This document shows positions 22,771 through 32,505 of a DNA stretch of 64,000 bases, one piece after another; within the stretch, counting starts at the first letter, position 1, and every line of letters begins with the position of its first letter. Origin of the DNA: Rickettsiales bacterium (lineage in GTDB: Bacteria > Pseudomonadota > Alphaproteobacteria > Rickettsiales > SXRF01). The position numbers and the translations under genes are program-made. The stretch lies in the NCBI GenBank assembly GCA_025464625.1, contig JAOAUZ010000003.1, forward strand, positions 1 through 64,000, read 5' to 3'. Under the pieces are notes generated by a model. It saw nothing but the letters and a program-made list of their open reading frames with translations. It did not search any database and was not told the DNA's origin.

Positions 22771-23292
22771 TTACTTCCCAACCGCCGATAGCAGCGTTAC
22801 CGCATCTATCACTTTTTTTGATGCTTCGGAAACCAGCAGTACGTCTTTATCAACTTGAACATATTGATAACCAACTGGAGCAGGCTCAAGCAACATCATA
22901 AGTTCGTGAGGGACAGGACGCCACTCACCGCGTAGAGGCTGCCCGATAACATAGCGTTTCTTTGCTATGCCTGGGGGAAGGCAGCCATTATGTTTTTTAG
23001 CAAGCCCTGGTGGGCAGTTTGGAGCATATTCACGCACCAGATATTCTCTGATAATTACTCTATTGCTGTCACCAAAAGATATTCCAAATGAATGCCCACT
23101 ATGATGGTGGTGATCGTCATCATCATCATGATGGTGTTTATATTTTTTATGTTTCTTGCCGCCATGTTCATCATCGTCGTAACCATGTTTATCATGGTGT
23201 TTGCCACCTTTTTCTGCCATAGCAGTTACGCTATAGGTGGAGATTGCCATGATTACAGCAATACTCAGCAAATTTTTAAATCTAATTTTCAT
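22771..23292 (-). CDS. RcnB-like periplasmic protein with His/Asp-rich metal-binding segment
   Basis: 173 residues with a Sec signal peptide (VTAMAEKG). Residues 27-68 are made almost wholly of His, Asp, Lys and Gly, a likely nickel, cobalt, copper or zinc binding stretch. The C-terminal half, with CPPGLAKKHNGCLPPGIAKKR and GYQYVQVDKDVLLVS, resembles the RcnB/DUF1236-type periplasmic family linked to Ni/Co homeostasis. The metal is not predictable. It lies at the end of the leftward ppc-like-comF run, with only 10 nt between comF and it. Confidence 0.7.
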   Translation of the reverse strand: MKIRFKNLLSIAVIMAISTYSVTAMAEKGGKHHDKHGYDDDEHGGKKHKKYKHHHDDDDDHHHHSGHSFGISFGDSNRVIIREYLVREYAPNCPPGLAKKHNGCLPPGIAKKRYVIGQPLRGEWRPVPHELMMLLEPAPVGYQYVQVDKDVLLVSEASKKVIDAVTLLSAVGK

Positions 23293-23302
23293 ATAAATAT
23301 CC

Positions 23303-24013
23303 TTATTTAATTGTACGCGCTAAAGTTAGCACACTAACTTGTGCTGCGCCAGATTTTAGCAATATCTTTGTGCATTGTTCGATAGTTGAGCCTGTTGTCA
23401 TTACGTCATCTATCAGCAAGATGTTTTTTCCTTTTAGAGCATTTTTATAATGCTTATTTACCCTGAATGCTCCCTTTACATTTGTTTCGCGCTGCTTGCG
23501 GGTAAGACCCATTTGTGGGGTGGTGTGGCGGGAGCGTTTAAGAGCATTGGGCAGATATTTGATACCAGTTTTTTTGTGCAGAACATTGGCAAGCAATGCT
23601 GATTGATTGAAGCGGCGACTCACAAATCGGAAATAATGTAACGGTACTGGAATTATTACATCAGTTTGTGCCAGCAATTCCACACCTGCTTTGGCAAGCC
23701 AGTTTCCATAGATTTTTGCAAGCTGGGTATGATCAGAATATTTGAAGCGGGTTATTAGTTTTCGGCTGTGTTCGTCATAGCGGAACGCTGCTCGCGCTCG
23801 CGCGTAAGGTGGGTGTTCCTGCAGGCAGGAAGCGCACAGTGCATTGTCGCCAATATCATAATCAAAAGGTAGACCACAACATCCGCACATAGGATCGCTG
23901 ATGAACTGTACCTGCTGCCAACAAGTTAGACACAATGTTCCATGCGTTGGAACGCGAGCATCACAATTAAGGCATTGGGGAGGGAATAGGAGGTTGAGAA
24001 TCCGCGTTTTCAT
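23303..24013 (-). CDS. comF: ComF-family phosphoribosyltransferase-like protein
   Basis: 236 residues. The N-terminal zinc-finger-like cysteines are CLNC, CLTC, CGCC and CASC. The C-terminal type I phosphoribosyltransferase fold ends with the PRPP loop ILLIDDVMTTGSTIEQC. ComF/GntX homologues take part in DNA uptake or use of DNA as nutrient in some bacteria, and the biochemical role is not settled. It is downstream of the PEPC-like gene by 8 nt and probably in the same transcript. Confidence 0.9.
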   Translation of the reverse strand: MKTRILNLLFPPQCLNCDARVPTHGTLCLTCWQQVQFISDPMCGCCGLPFDYDIGDNALCASCLQEHPPYARARAAFRYDEHSRKLITRFKYSDHTQLAKIYGNWLAKAGVELLAQTDVIIPVPLHYFRFVSRRFNQSALLANVLHKKTGIKYLPNALKRSRHTTPQMGLTRKQRETNVKGAFRVNKHYKNALKGKNILLIDDVMTTGSTIEQCTKILLKSGAAQVSVLTLARTIK

Positions 24014-24021
24014 ATGCGGAT

Positions 24022-27000
24022 TTAACGCCCCACGCTTTGCGTTTGTCCGCTTGCTGCTCGGTGTCTTGCAGTGGCTGGATCACCAGCACCAAGCCAGCGA
24101 CCATGTTCTACAGTGTCCTTGGCTGCTTGTGCTACCCTTCCCATGTGTGGGTCTGCAAAAAGATCGGGATTGTTAATCTGCCAATGCAGAAGACCTGCAC
24201 GATAATTGGTTTTGTTGATTATATCTTCTCTAAGATTTGGCAAGGCTTCTATCATTTTTTCACGAATTTGACCGTTACTTAGATTGCTGGCATGTAGCGC
24301 ATTTCCAGTAAGTGAAGAATAAGCAAGCTCTGCAGCAGCTTTATAAGTTTCTTGAATACGTTCCTGATAGAAACTGCCAGATTCCTTATATTTTTTTGTT
24401 TGTTCTGAATCACCGTCATTAATAAGCAATTTTTTATTTGCTATAGCCATGGCTGAATCCATATCAGTTAGAGCGAGAGCAAAAGCAGAGCGATCTTGGG
24501 CATCACGGAAAGTTGGCGATTGATCATAAATTTTCTTGAGAGATTCTGGTGTAAGTTCGGTACGCAGTATACCAGTCTTTGCTACATCATTGAATTCTTT
24601 TTTCTTAAATACGCTATCCATGCGTTTTTTTAAATCTAATGAACCAACCCAAGATGGAACTATTCCTGCACCTTGCCATGTTTTACTGAATCCTATGGTA
24701 CGGACATCTTCGATAGGTACTGGTGTAAATTCAATGGCACTATTAACTTCCTTTGCTGTCACCATCGCTCCCACTGTTGTGGTTGAGCCAGCAGCAAAAG
24801 CAGAGGATCTTTCGCCTGCACGCGAACCAGAATTACTATCTTCTATAACTTTCTTGTAGTTCAAAGCAGTGAGGAGAACCCCCATTGTTTCTTGGGTAAA
24901 ATCGTTATTTCTATAATCGAGGAGAGTTTGTTTAAGCGCGCGATTAACATTTTTCTCAATTTCAATATTCGGAGTTCTTTCATTCGCTCCTCTTACTCTA
25001 ACTGCCCAAGTCCCATTTTCTTGTTCCAGAGGTCTGGCTTGATGCGAAATTTGGCGATCAAAAGTACGAACTATAGAAGCAGGGTGATTAAAGAAATTCA
25101 GCAGGTCGCCACCTTGAAAGGTGAATTTTGCAAAATCATGAAGCCCAAACGCATTGACTGATGCAGACACTGCCCGCACACCATTGCGGTAAGCATCAGA
25201 AATACTCCCCCCTTCAAAGAATTGGGTTTGTATAGTCTCTTTGCCAGAGGCTTGACGGTCTCTATTTAATTCACGCATTTTGTGGTGAGCTATGTGGATA
25301 TATGCTCGTGCTGCCTGTAATCCCGAACGTTTGGCGTTATCGCTGTGGGCGATCATCACTTGTTGTGTTAATTTTTCTGCGCCGTTTGCTTCTTTAACAG
25401 CTTCCAAATGTTTTTTGTAAGCACCATTCTCATATGCACCGCCTACGATTTTATCAATATGTGTCATTGTGTCTGGTTCTTCAAACAAAGGAATTATTCC
25501 AAGTTTTGGACTTTTTCCATTTTTTGCCACTACACGTTGTAAAAACTGTGCTTCAAGTATATTGGCAATGCCTTGATCTATTATTTCCTTGTCTGTTGGC
25601 GGTCTTCTATCTGTTTTTAACTGTCCACATTCAGCTAGAACATTATCCTTAATCACGTCACTAAAATCACGAGCCAGTGCCATGCGTTTAAGAGTGTGAT
25701 AGGCGATAGGTTTAGCTGATTCTTTGTCGTAGCGTTTACCAGCACCTTCAATAATTCTACTTTCATTGTCTTTAAAAAGTTCAGCAGCGATATTATTTGG
25801 TTTCTGCAAAAGTTCGGTGAGTTTTTCAACCTTCTGGTAAGGCATTAAATCTTTATAGCCTTCTACCAATTCTCCAACTACACGACCATATGCTGCGGCT
25901 GTTTCTCGATATTCAATTTTTGAAAAACTAAAACCAAAGGTACGGAAGCGACGAAGTAAGTTTAGAGCTTTTTTATTTTCTTCGGTATTTCCTTTTGCTG
26001 ATTTTTCTAAATCTTTTTCAAATTCTTTTCCGTTCAGAGAATTCCTTGCTACAGCTAATTTTTCTGATAGTTGATCGAACCTTCCACTAAGTTCCGCTGG
26101 CGGGGCGTTCCCGTTCTCGGAATATTGGCGAATCTGGGTTATTTCTGGCAGTAATGCATTTACATTATTCAGCGCATTATCAAAATTTCTTTTCCATTTT
26201 ACAGCATCTGGAGAACTCATCTCTCCCAAATCCTTGCTGTAGCGTGTTAGTATTGCTTGCGTGTGCAAAGCAATAGCTTCTAGTGTGCTTTCTGCCGTTA
26301 CTTTATTGTTGCCATCTTTATCACCAGACGAACCCCATGAGCCAAATTTTGCTTTTAGGTTGAGCGATGTTGGGTCATAGGAAGAGACAGTCTTTTCTGC
26401 ATGTTTAGCTAGGGCATCATCATAATTTTTATAGGCTTTAGGCAGATCCTCATAAATATTTCCAAGAAAATAAAGCGCGGTTTTTGTTTCATCATGTACA
26501 GAGAGATTGGCATCTCTTCCATTGACCTTATGTAATAAAGGAGATTTCTGATATTCAGTTAGAGCCTTTGTGAGGGCTTTTTGGTCGTGTTCTTCAAGTG
26601 CTTTGCCGATTTCTCTTTGGGCTTTCATCGACTCCAGCGAATTAACGTTGGTAGGATGCGCTGTCATTATCACTTCAAAAACTGGTTGATTAAGTTTGTT
26701 TACAATATCTGCGACAGGCTTATTAGCGTTGCCATTTTCTCTAGTCAGAGCTTCTACGCCTCCTGGTATTGGTTCGCCATTTTTGGTAATGTTGTCAAAA
26801 TAATTACCACGAGCTGAAAGTGACGCAATTTCATAGAGATGCCCCATGCGTGCATAGGATGACAGCAATTGCTCCTTTTGCGTATTGTTGAGTCCTTCAA
26901 CGGCATCGCTGAAAACTTGTTTTTGTCTCGCTTCTTGTTCTCCTGAAGGCAGCCTTTGTTGTTCTTTCGATGTCCCTTCTGTTGTCCATACGGCATCACG

Positions 27001-27141
27001 CAGCTTTTGCAGCCTATCAGCAATAATTTTTCCGCCAAATTCCTGATTGTCATATATAATTTTAATTTGCTGATTACTCAGCTCCCGCGCAAGGGAAACC
27101 GTTTCAGTTGATTTTAGAGGATCTTGTCTGTTCTCTGGCAT
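24022..27141 (-). CDS. Divergent phosphoenolpyruvate carboxylase homologue
   Basis: 1039 residues, longer than usual bacterial PEPC (about 880-930). Recognisable blocks in order: VIMTAHPTNVN (His162), SWGSSGDKDGNN (268-279), IEYRETAAAYGRVVGEL (409-425), IIPLFEEPDTM (549-559) and VMIAHSDNAKRSG (595-607). The catalytic loop normally FHGRGGSxGRGG reads FFEGGSISDAYRNG (641-654), losing the His and first Arg. EQGE reads FQGGD, and the C-terminal ...RNTG tail is replaced by a Ser/Ala/Gly-rich end. AGGA lies before the ATG. It may be a PEPC with altered chemistry or a descendant with another job; oxaloacetate formation should not be assumed. Confidence 0.75.
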   Translation of the reverse strand: MPENRQDPLKSTETVSLARELSNQQIKIIYDNQEFGGKIIADRLQKLRDAVWTTEGTSKEQQRLPSGEQEARQKQVFSDAVEGLNNTQKEQLLSSYARMGHLYEIASLSARGNYFDNITKNGEPIPGGVEALTRENGNANKPVADIVNKLNQPVFEVIMTAHPTNVNSLESMKAQREIGKALEEHDQKALTKALTEYQKSPLLHKVNGRDANLSVHDETKTALYFLGNIYEDLPKAYKNYDDALAKHAEKTVSSYDPTSLNLKAKFGSWGSSGDKDGNNKVTAESTLEAIALHTQAILTRYSKDLGEMSSPDAVKWKRNFDNALNNVNALLPEITQIRQYSENGNAPPAELSGRFDQLSEKLAVARNSLNGKEFEKDLEKSAKGNTEENKKALNLLRRFRTFGFSFSKIEYRETAAAYGRVVGELVEGYKDLMPYQKVEKLTELLQKPNNIAAELFKDNESRIIEGAGKRYDKESAKPIAYHTLKRMALARDFSDVIKDNVLAECGQLKTDRRPPTDKEIIDQGIANILEAQFLQRVVAKNGKSPKLGIIPLFEEPDTMTHIDKIVGGAYENGAYKKHLEAVKEANGAEKLTQQVMIAHSDNAKRSGLQAARAYIHIAHHKMRELNRDRQASGKETIQTQFFEGGSISDAYRNGVRAVSASVNAFGLHDFAKFTFQGGDLLNFFNHPASIVRTFDRQISHQARPLEQENGTWAVRVRGANERTPNIEIEKNVNRALKQTLLDYRNNDFTQETMGVLLTALNYKKVIEDSNSGSRAGERSSAFAAGSTTTVGAMVTAKEVNSAIEFTPVPIEDVRTIGFSKTWQGAGIVPSWVGSLDLKKRMDSVFKKKEFNDVAKTGILRTELTPESLKKIYDQSPTFRDAQDRSAFALALTDMDSAMAIANKKLLINDGDSEQTKKYKESGSFYQERIQETYKAAAELAYSSLTGNALHASNLSNGQIREKMIEALPNLREDIINKTNYRAGLLHWQINNPDLFADPHMGRVAQAAKDTVEHGRWLGAGDPATARHRAASGQTQSVGR

Positions 27142-27329
27142 ATATCCTATTGTAATAACTGATCTTTGTAGTATCAGGAACTTATCGAATAATTCTGATA
27201 TTATACTTGGTTAAATTGCTTTAATAAAACTACCACTATTCTTCTAAAAATCAATATCATACTATGTTAAGAATTGATGACAGTCGAGGCTTTGGCAATC
27301 ATTTTAACTATCTTAAATAAAGCATCCTT

Positions 27330-28211
27330 ATGATTTCTAACCAAGTTCCCAATATTTTTGACCGAGATAGGTTAAGGAAGCATCGCGCTCGGGCAGCGGG
27401 TAATTTTGCCCAATATGACTTTTTATTCAGAGAAATGGCTGAGAGGCTATGCGATAGGCTAGAATATATTAAAAGAAAATTTCCAATTTCCCTTGATTTA
27501 GGAGCGCATACAGGGATTTTGGCAGAGATTTTACAAGGAAGGGGTGGTATTGAAACATTGGTGCAGGCAGAATTTTCAGAGTGCCTGCTAAAAAAAGCTA
27601 GTAATATCAGGATAGCAGCAGATGAAGAAGCATTACCATTTGCTGATAATAGCTTTGACTTAGTTATGAGTGTCGGCTCTCTCCATTGGGTAAATGATTT
27701 AGCGGGGACACTTATCCAAATTCAGAGGATATTAAAACCAGATGGGTTATTTTTGGCAGTATTTTTTGGTGGACAAACTTTGCATGAATTGCGCGCATCT
27801 TTTGCCAAAGCAGAAATGCAGATTCGTGGTGGTTTGTCACCGAGAATATCACCTTTTATTGATGCACAAACTGCAGGTAGTTTATTACAACGGGCAGGTT
27901 TTGCTCTACCTGTTGTGGATAGTGAAATTCTTACTGTAGAATATACTCACCCACTTAAATTGATGAAAGAATTGCGCGCTATGGGTGAAAGTAATTCATT
28001 ATTTGCTAGTGAAAAGAATTTTACGCCATGCTCAATTGTTATGTCAGCAGTGGATAATTATTTTCAAGATTTTTCTAATAATGATGGCAGAGTTACAGCA
28101 AGTTTTGAACTCATAACATTCACTGGTTGGAAACCACATTCTAGCCAACAAAAACCACTTAGCAGGGGTAGTGGTCAGGTTTCACTCTCTCAAGGGTTAT
28201 TGTCATATTGA
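27330..28211 (+). CDS. NDUFAF5/BioC-like SAM-dependent methyltransferase
   Basis: 293 residues. The N-terminal FDRDRLRKHRARAA, SAM motif I SLDLGAHTGILAEIL, SVGSLHWVNDLAGTL and the C-terminal LITFTGWKPHSSQQKPLSRGSG tail are characteristic of the alphaproteobacterial/mitochondrial group around NDUFAF5, a complex I assembly factor that hydroxylates an arginine of a complex I subunit. The BioC branch is a more distant alternative. The stop codon lies inside a palindromic repeat. Confidence 0.82.
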   Translation: MISNQVPNIFDRDRLRKHRARAAGNFAQYDFLFREMAERLCDRLEYIKRKFPISLDLGAHTGILAEILQGRGGIETLVQAEFSECLLKKASNIRIAADEEALPFADNSFDLVMSVGSLHWVNDLAGTLIQIQRILKPDGLFLAVFFGGQTLHELRASFAKAEMQIRGGLSPRISPFIDAQTAGSLLQRAGFALPVVDSEILTVEYTHPLKLMKELRAMGESNSLFASEKNFTPCSIVMSAVDNYFQDFSNNDGRVTASFELITFTGWKPHSSQQKPLSRGSGQVSLSQGLLSY

Positions 28212-28275
28212 GCGAAGCGAAATATCTCCATCAAACTACAAGGAGATTCTTCGGCTACGCCTCAGAATGATAACA
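28198..28275. repeat. Palindromic repeat between convergent genes
   Basis: TTATTGTCATATTGAGCG with AAGCGAAATATCTCC pairs with GGAGATTCTTCGGCTACGCC followed by TCAGAATGATAACAA around a 12-nt loop. It provides the stop codon of the methyltransferase gene and fills the gap to the convergent RND pump gene. It resembles dispersed intergenic palindromes rather than a unique terminator, though the long hairpin could end transcription from both sides. Confidence 0.75.
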
Positions 28276-28280
28276 AGAAT

Positions 28281-31200
28281 CTAGAATTTACGCAATTTTT
28301 CCAGATAGAGATATATCACAGGCGTTATGTATAAAGTAAGTAACTGCGAAGTTAGCAGCCCACCCACAACGGCAAGACCAAGCGGTTGGCGCAGTTCCGA
28401 ACCAGCACCAAAACCAATTGCTATTGGTAATGTTCCGATAATTGCTGCCATAGAGGTCATCATAATAGGACGAAAACGTAGAGTGCAGGCTTGATAAATA
28501 GCGTCTTCTGGGCTTTTGCCTTCGGCGCGCGCAGAAACAGCAAAGTCAACCATCATGATAGCATTTTTCTTCACAATTCCGATAAGCAGAATAATACCGA
28601 TTATGGCGATAACGCTCAAATCCATCCCAAATAATAATAAAGTTATTACTGCTCCAAGCCCAGCTGACGGCAGACCTGAAAGGATTGTGATTGGGTGGAT
28701 AAAACTTTCATAAAGCATTCCGAGAATTATATAAACCACCAAAACGGTAAGAAGTAGCAACATACCTTGCCCATTTACTGAACTTTGAAATGCTTGCGCT
28801 GCTCCTTGAAAACTGGTGGTTATGGTGGCGGGCATCCCCATTTCTTTTTCTATATCTTGAATGCGCTCCACCGCTTGTGACAGTGATGTTCCAGTTGCAA
28901 GGTTGAACGACAGAGTAACAGCAGGCAATTGTCCTTGATGATTGATAGAAAGCGGACCTGTTCCCTGCACAATGCTTGCGATAGAATCTAGTGGCACGAG
29001 CTTTCTGTCTTGACTTCGTACATAGAGATTTTTTATATCATCTGGTGTTTGTTGTGCAGATTTTGGAACTTCTAATATAACCTGATAATCATTAGATGGT
29101 GTATAAAGAGTTGCTACTTGCGCTGTTCCGAATGCTGCATACAGAACTTGGCGGACATCATCAAAATTAACTCCCATACGCGAGGCTTTTTCTTGATCTA
29201 AAATAAGACGCGCTTCAAGACTTTTTAGTTGCAGATCAGTTGTGACATCAAGAAAACCTTTCTCCTTCGCCACTTTTTCTTGCAGCAAATTTGTCCATTT
29301 ATAAAGTTCCTCTAAATCATTTCCTTGCAGCGTGTGTTGATAAAGTGCTTTGCTTGGACGACCGCCAATCTGAATATTCTGGATTGGTTGCATGAACACA
29401 TTTAAGCCTTGAACAACGGCAAGTTTTTCACGCAAGCGGGCAATGATAGCAAGGGCAGGGGGGCGCTCGGAGCGTGGTTTTAGTCCAAAGAAAATACGCC
29501 CAGAATTAAGTGCGCCACGTCCGCCGCCTATGGCATAAAATACATTCTCTACTGCTGGGTCAGAGCGGATAATTTCGGCGGCTTGTTTTTGTTTTTCAAC
29601 CATAGCTTCATAGGAAATATCCTGCGCTGCTTCGGTGGAGGAAAAAATAAATCCAGTATCTTCCAGCGGAAAAAAACTTTTTGGCACAATCCAGAAAGTA
29701 ATAATGGTGATTATCAGGCTGGCGATTGTTGCAACAAGTGTAGTGCGTTTATGACGCAACACTACCAGCAATGTGCGCTCATAAAGAGAGAGCATTTTGC
29801 CATATATATTTTCCAGTTTTTGTGCAAATGGAGAAGGAATTTCATTGTGATCAACAGCTTTCAACCAACGGCTGCAGAGCATTGGTGTTAGTGTTAGAGA
29901 AACAAAGCCAGAGGCTAAAATTGCGATGCTAATGGTGATGGCAAATTCGCCAAATAACCGCCCGACAATTCCGCCCATGAATAACACAGGGATAAATACC
30001 GCAACCAGCGAAAGTGTCATTGAAACGATGGTGAAGCCAACTTCGCGTGAACCTTTAAGTGCTGCTTCAAATGGTTTCATTCCGCCTTCGATATGACGCA
30101 TGATATTTTCCAGCATCACAATCGCATCATCAACTACGAAACCAACACATAAAGTAAGGGCTAGCAGCGAAACATTATTTATAGAAAATCCGAGCAATGC
30201 CATGCCACCATAAGTTGCTATAATAGACAGTGGAACTGCAATAGCTGGAATAATAGTGGCAGTGGTTTTACGCAGGAAAAGGAATATAACCACGACCACC
30301 AACACTATGGTTAGCTTGAGAGTAAACTGGACATCATCCACTGAATTACGGATAGCAACTGAGCGATCAAAAAGCGGAGTAAGCTCCACAGATGCAGGAA
30401 GCTGGGTGCGGAATATGGGTAGTAATTTACGCACTTCCTCAACAACATTTATGGTATTAGCGTTGGCTTGACGCTGGATTGCGATAACAACTGATTTTGT
30501 ACCGTTGATATTTCCAACGGAGCGTAAATCCTGAACTGAATCAGTAACTGTTGCAACATCTTCAAGGCGGATGGGAGAGCCATTTCTCCATGTAACGACT
30601 AGCGGGCGGAACTGCGCAGCATTGCTTGGTTGTCCCGCAACTTTGAGATTAAAAAGTTGTTTGCTGCCACTGATTACACCAACTGGGGCATTGGATGTTG
30701 CAGCAGAGATAGCAGTCTTAAGTTCATTAAAATCCAAATCATAAGCAGCAAGTTTTTTTGGGTCTGCTTGCAGGCGCACAGCATATTTCTGCGCTCCATA
30801 AATTTGTACTTGCGCCACACCAGAAAGTGTTGAAATTCTCTGAGCAATGAGAGTGTCGGCATATTCATTTACTTGTGAAATAGGCAATGTATCCGATGAT
30901 ACTGCAATGAATAAAATAGGTTGATCAGCAGGGTTTACTTTTTGAAATGATGGTGGTGAAGGCATTTCAGATGGCAGACGACGCGCTGTTGCGGAAATCG
31001 CTGTTTGTACGTCGAGGGCTGCACCATCAATATCGCGGTTTAAATCAAATTGGAGGGTAATTTGTGTGCTACCCAAGAAACTGGTTGAAGTCATTGCGGC
31101 AATGCCAGCAATGGTCGAAAATTGTCGCTCTAATGGAGTTGCTACTGAGCTTGCCATAGTCTCTGGGCTTGCTCCTGGCAGGTTTGCTGTAACTTGAATC

Positions 31201-31331
31201 ACAGGGAAATCAACGCTGGGTAGCGCGCTTACAGCAAGGTTACGGTATCCTGCTAAACCACCAACAATAATTGCCAGCATCAATAATGTTGTGAAAACTG
31301 GACGGCGGATACAGAACTCTGAAATATTCAT
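28281..31331 (-). CDS. RND-family efflux pump, inner-membrane transporter (MdtBC/AcrB type)
   Basis: Proton-driven multidrug efflux pump of 1016 residues. It has the start MNISEFCIRRPVFTTLLMLAIIVGG, a periplasmic PN1 segment with LPSVDFPVIQVTANLPGASPETM, central membrane helices with the proton-relay acidic pair in LCVGFVVDDAIVMLENI, and a second half ending in GSELRQPLGLAVVGGLLTSQLLTLYITPVIYLYLE. Full length and intact. The HAE1/MdtB group typically exports amphiphilic drugs or bile salts; the substrate here is unknown. It overlaps the adaptor gene by 4 bp. No TolC-type gene is adjacent. Confidence 0.93.
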   Translation of the reverse strand: MNISEFCIRRPVFTTLLMLAIIVGGLAGYRNLAVSALPSVDFPVIQVTANLPGASPETMASSVATPLERQFSTIAGIAAMTSTSFLGSTQITLQFDLNRDIDGAALDVQTAISATARRLPSEMPSPPSFQKVNPADQPILFIAVSSDTLPISQVNEYADTLIAQRISTLSGVAQVQIYGAQKYAVRLQADPKKLAAYDLDFNELKTAISAATSNAPVGVISGSKQLFNLKVAGQPSNAAQFRPLVVTWRNGSPIRLEDVATVTDSVQDLRSVGNINGTKSVVIAIQRQANANTINVVEEVRKLLPIFRTQLPASVELTPLFDRSVAIRNSVDDVQFTLKLTIVLVVVVIFLFLRKTTATIIPAIAVPLSIIATYGGMALLGFSINNVSLLALTLCVGFVVDDAIVMLENIMRHIEGGMKPFEAALKGSREVGFTIVSMTLSLVAVFIPVLFMGGIVGRLFGEFAITISIAILASGFVSLTLTPMLCSRWLKAVDHNEIPSPFAQKLENIYGKMLSLYERTLLVVLRHKRTTLVATIASLIITIITFWIVPKSFFPLEDTGFIFSSTEAAQDISYEAMVEKQKQAAEIIRSDPAVENVFYAIGGGRGALNSGRIFFGLKPRSERPPALAIIARLREKLAVVQGLNVFMQPIQNIQIGGRPSKALYQHTLQGNDLEELYKWTNLLQEKVAKEKGFLDVTTDLQLKSLEARLILDQEKASRMGVNFDDVRQVLYAAFGTAQVATLYTPSNDYQVILEVPKSAQQTPDDIKNLYVRSQDRKLVPLDSIASIVQGTGPLSINHQGQLPAVTLSFNLATGTSLSQAVERIQDIEKEMGMPATITTSFQGAAQAFQSSVNGQGMLLLLTVLVVYIILGMLYESFIHPITILSGLPSAGLGAVITLLLFGMDLSVIAIIGIILLIGIVKKNAIMMVDFAVSARAEGKSPEDAIYQACTLRFRPIMMTSMAAIIGTLPIAIGFGAGSELRQPLGLAVVGGLLTSQLLTLYITPVIYLYLEKLRKF

Positions 31332-32419
31332 TTTTTTGTCTCAGTAGTTTCAATCACAGCACCATCAGTAACACGCAGTAAGCCATCAATAATTACTTGT
31401 TCGCCTTCTACCAGACCTTTGCTTACGACGGCGACATCACCAGATTTGGTTGAAACCTCGACAGGTGTTTTTATGGCTTTATTATCCTGTATTTTGAAAA
31501 CAAAATGGTTGCCTTCATCTCCTTGTACGGCGATTGTTGGGATGGTGATTTTAGCAGTTTCTTTGCCGAGTTCTAAATTAATAGTCACAAACATTCCCGG
31601 CCAGAGAGATTCTTTTTCATTGGCAAAAATTGCGCGCGCAATAAAACTTCCTGTAGCTGGGTCGATAGTATTATCGATATATTCCAATGTTCCTTGCACT
31701 GGCTCTATATTTTCCTGCCTTGAGGCAGTTACAGCTACAGTTCCATTCATAGCAGATTTCACTTTTTCATAATAACGATCAGGAATAGAAAATTGAACGC
31801 GGATTGGGCTTATCTGATTGATAGTTACTAGTGCCTGCTGGTCATTGGCTTTTACATTATTACCTTGTGTAACATTGATAGTTCCCGCCCGCCCACTGAT
31901 GGGAGCAGTTATGGTAGAATAGCTTAGTAATACGCTGGTATTATCTAAATTTGCTTGTGCAGCATTTACTGTTGCCTGCTGCGAATTATAGGCAGCTTTT
32001 GCATCATCAAGTTGTGATTGGGCTATAAATTTATTGGTACTCAGGTTTTTTGCCCGTTCATATTGCATACGAGTATTTTCTAGCTGCGCCTTTTCTTTTT
32101 GCAAGCCAGCTTCTAATTGTTTTAGCTGCGCTTTCAAGCTGCGATCATCGAGGATGAATAACACTTCTGACTGCTTAACCATCTCACCATCACGAAATTT
32201 CACTTCGGTAATTTGCGAATCAATTCGCGATTTAACCGCCACTGTTTCATAAGCAATGACATTGGCTGGCAGGGATATGGAGATAGGAACGTCCTTGCGC
32301 GCCACTTCCGCTAGTGACACTTTGACTGCTGAGGTAGCCTTTTTGCTATCGCTGGAGAGTTTGCCAATACCCCACCACACCACAAGCAGGGCTGCAACCA
32401 GTCCTATTATCTTTTTCAT
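31328..32419 (-). CDS. RND efflux periplasmic adaptor (membrane fusion protein)
   Basis: Bridges the RND pump to an outer-membrane channel. 363 residues from the ATG at 32419 (MKKIIGLVAALLVVWWGIG, an uncleaved anchor or signal). The biotinyl-lipoyl halves are seen in AVKSRIDSQITEVKFRDGEMVKQ and ITAPISGRAGTINVTQGNNVKAND. A coiled coil (about residues 95-150) lies between them, and the C-terminal beta-barrel follows. A TTG start five codons earlier is possible. It is first gene of the pump operon. Confidence 0.93.
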   Translation of the reverse strand: MKKIIGLVAALLVVWWGIGKLSSDSKKATSAVKVSLAEVARKDVPISISLPANVIAYETVAVKSRIDSQITEVKFRDGEMVKQSEVLFILDDRSLKAQLKQLEAGLQKEKAQLENTRMQYERAKNLSTNKFIAQSQLDDAKAAYNSQQATVNAAQANLDNTSVLLSYSTITAPISGRAGTINVTQGNNVKANDQQALVTINQISPIRVQFSIPDRYYEKVKSAMNGTVAVTASRQENIEPVQGTLEYIDNTIDPATGSFIARAIFANEKESLWPGMFVTINLELGKETAKITIPTIAVQGDEGNHFVFKIQDNKAIKTPVEVSTKSGDVAVVSKGLVEGEQVIIDGLLRVTDGAVIETTETKK

Positions 32420-32505
32420 TGTGATAATACCCAATTATTGAGCCGTGAATGGTATAGCATTTATTTATCAGTTGCAATAGATTAACCATTCTTTATAGTG
32501 GCGGA

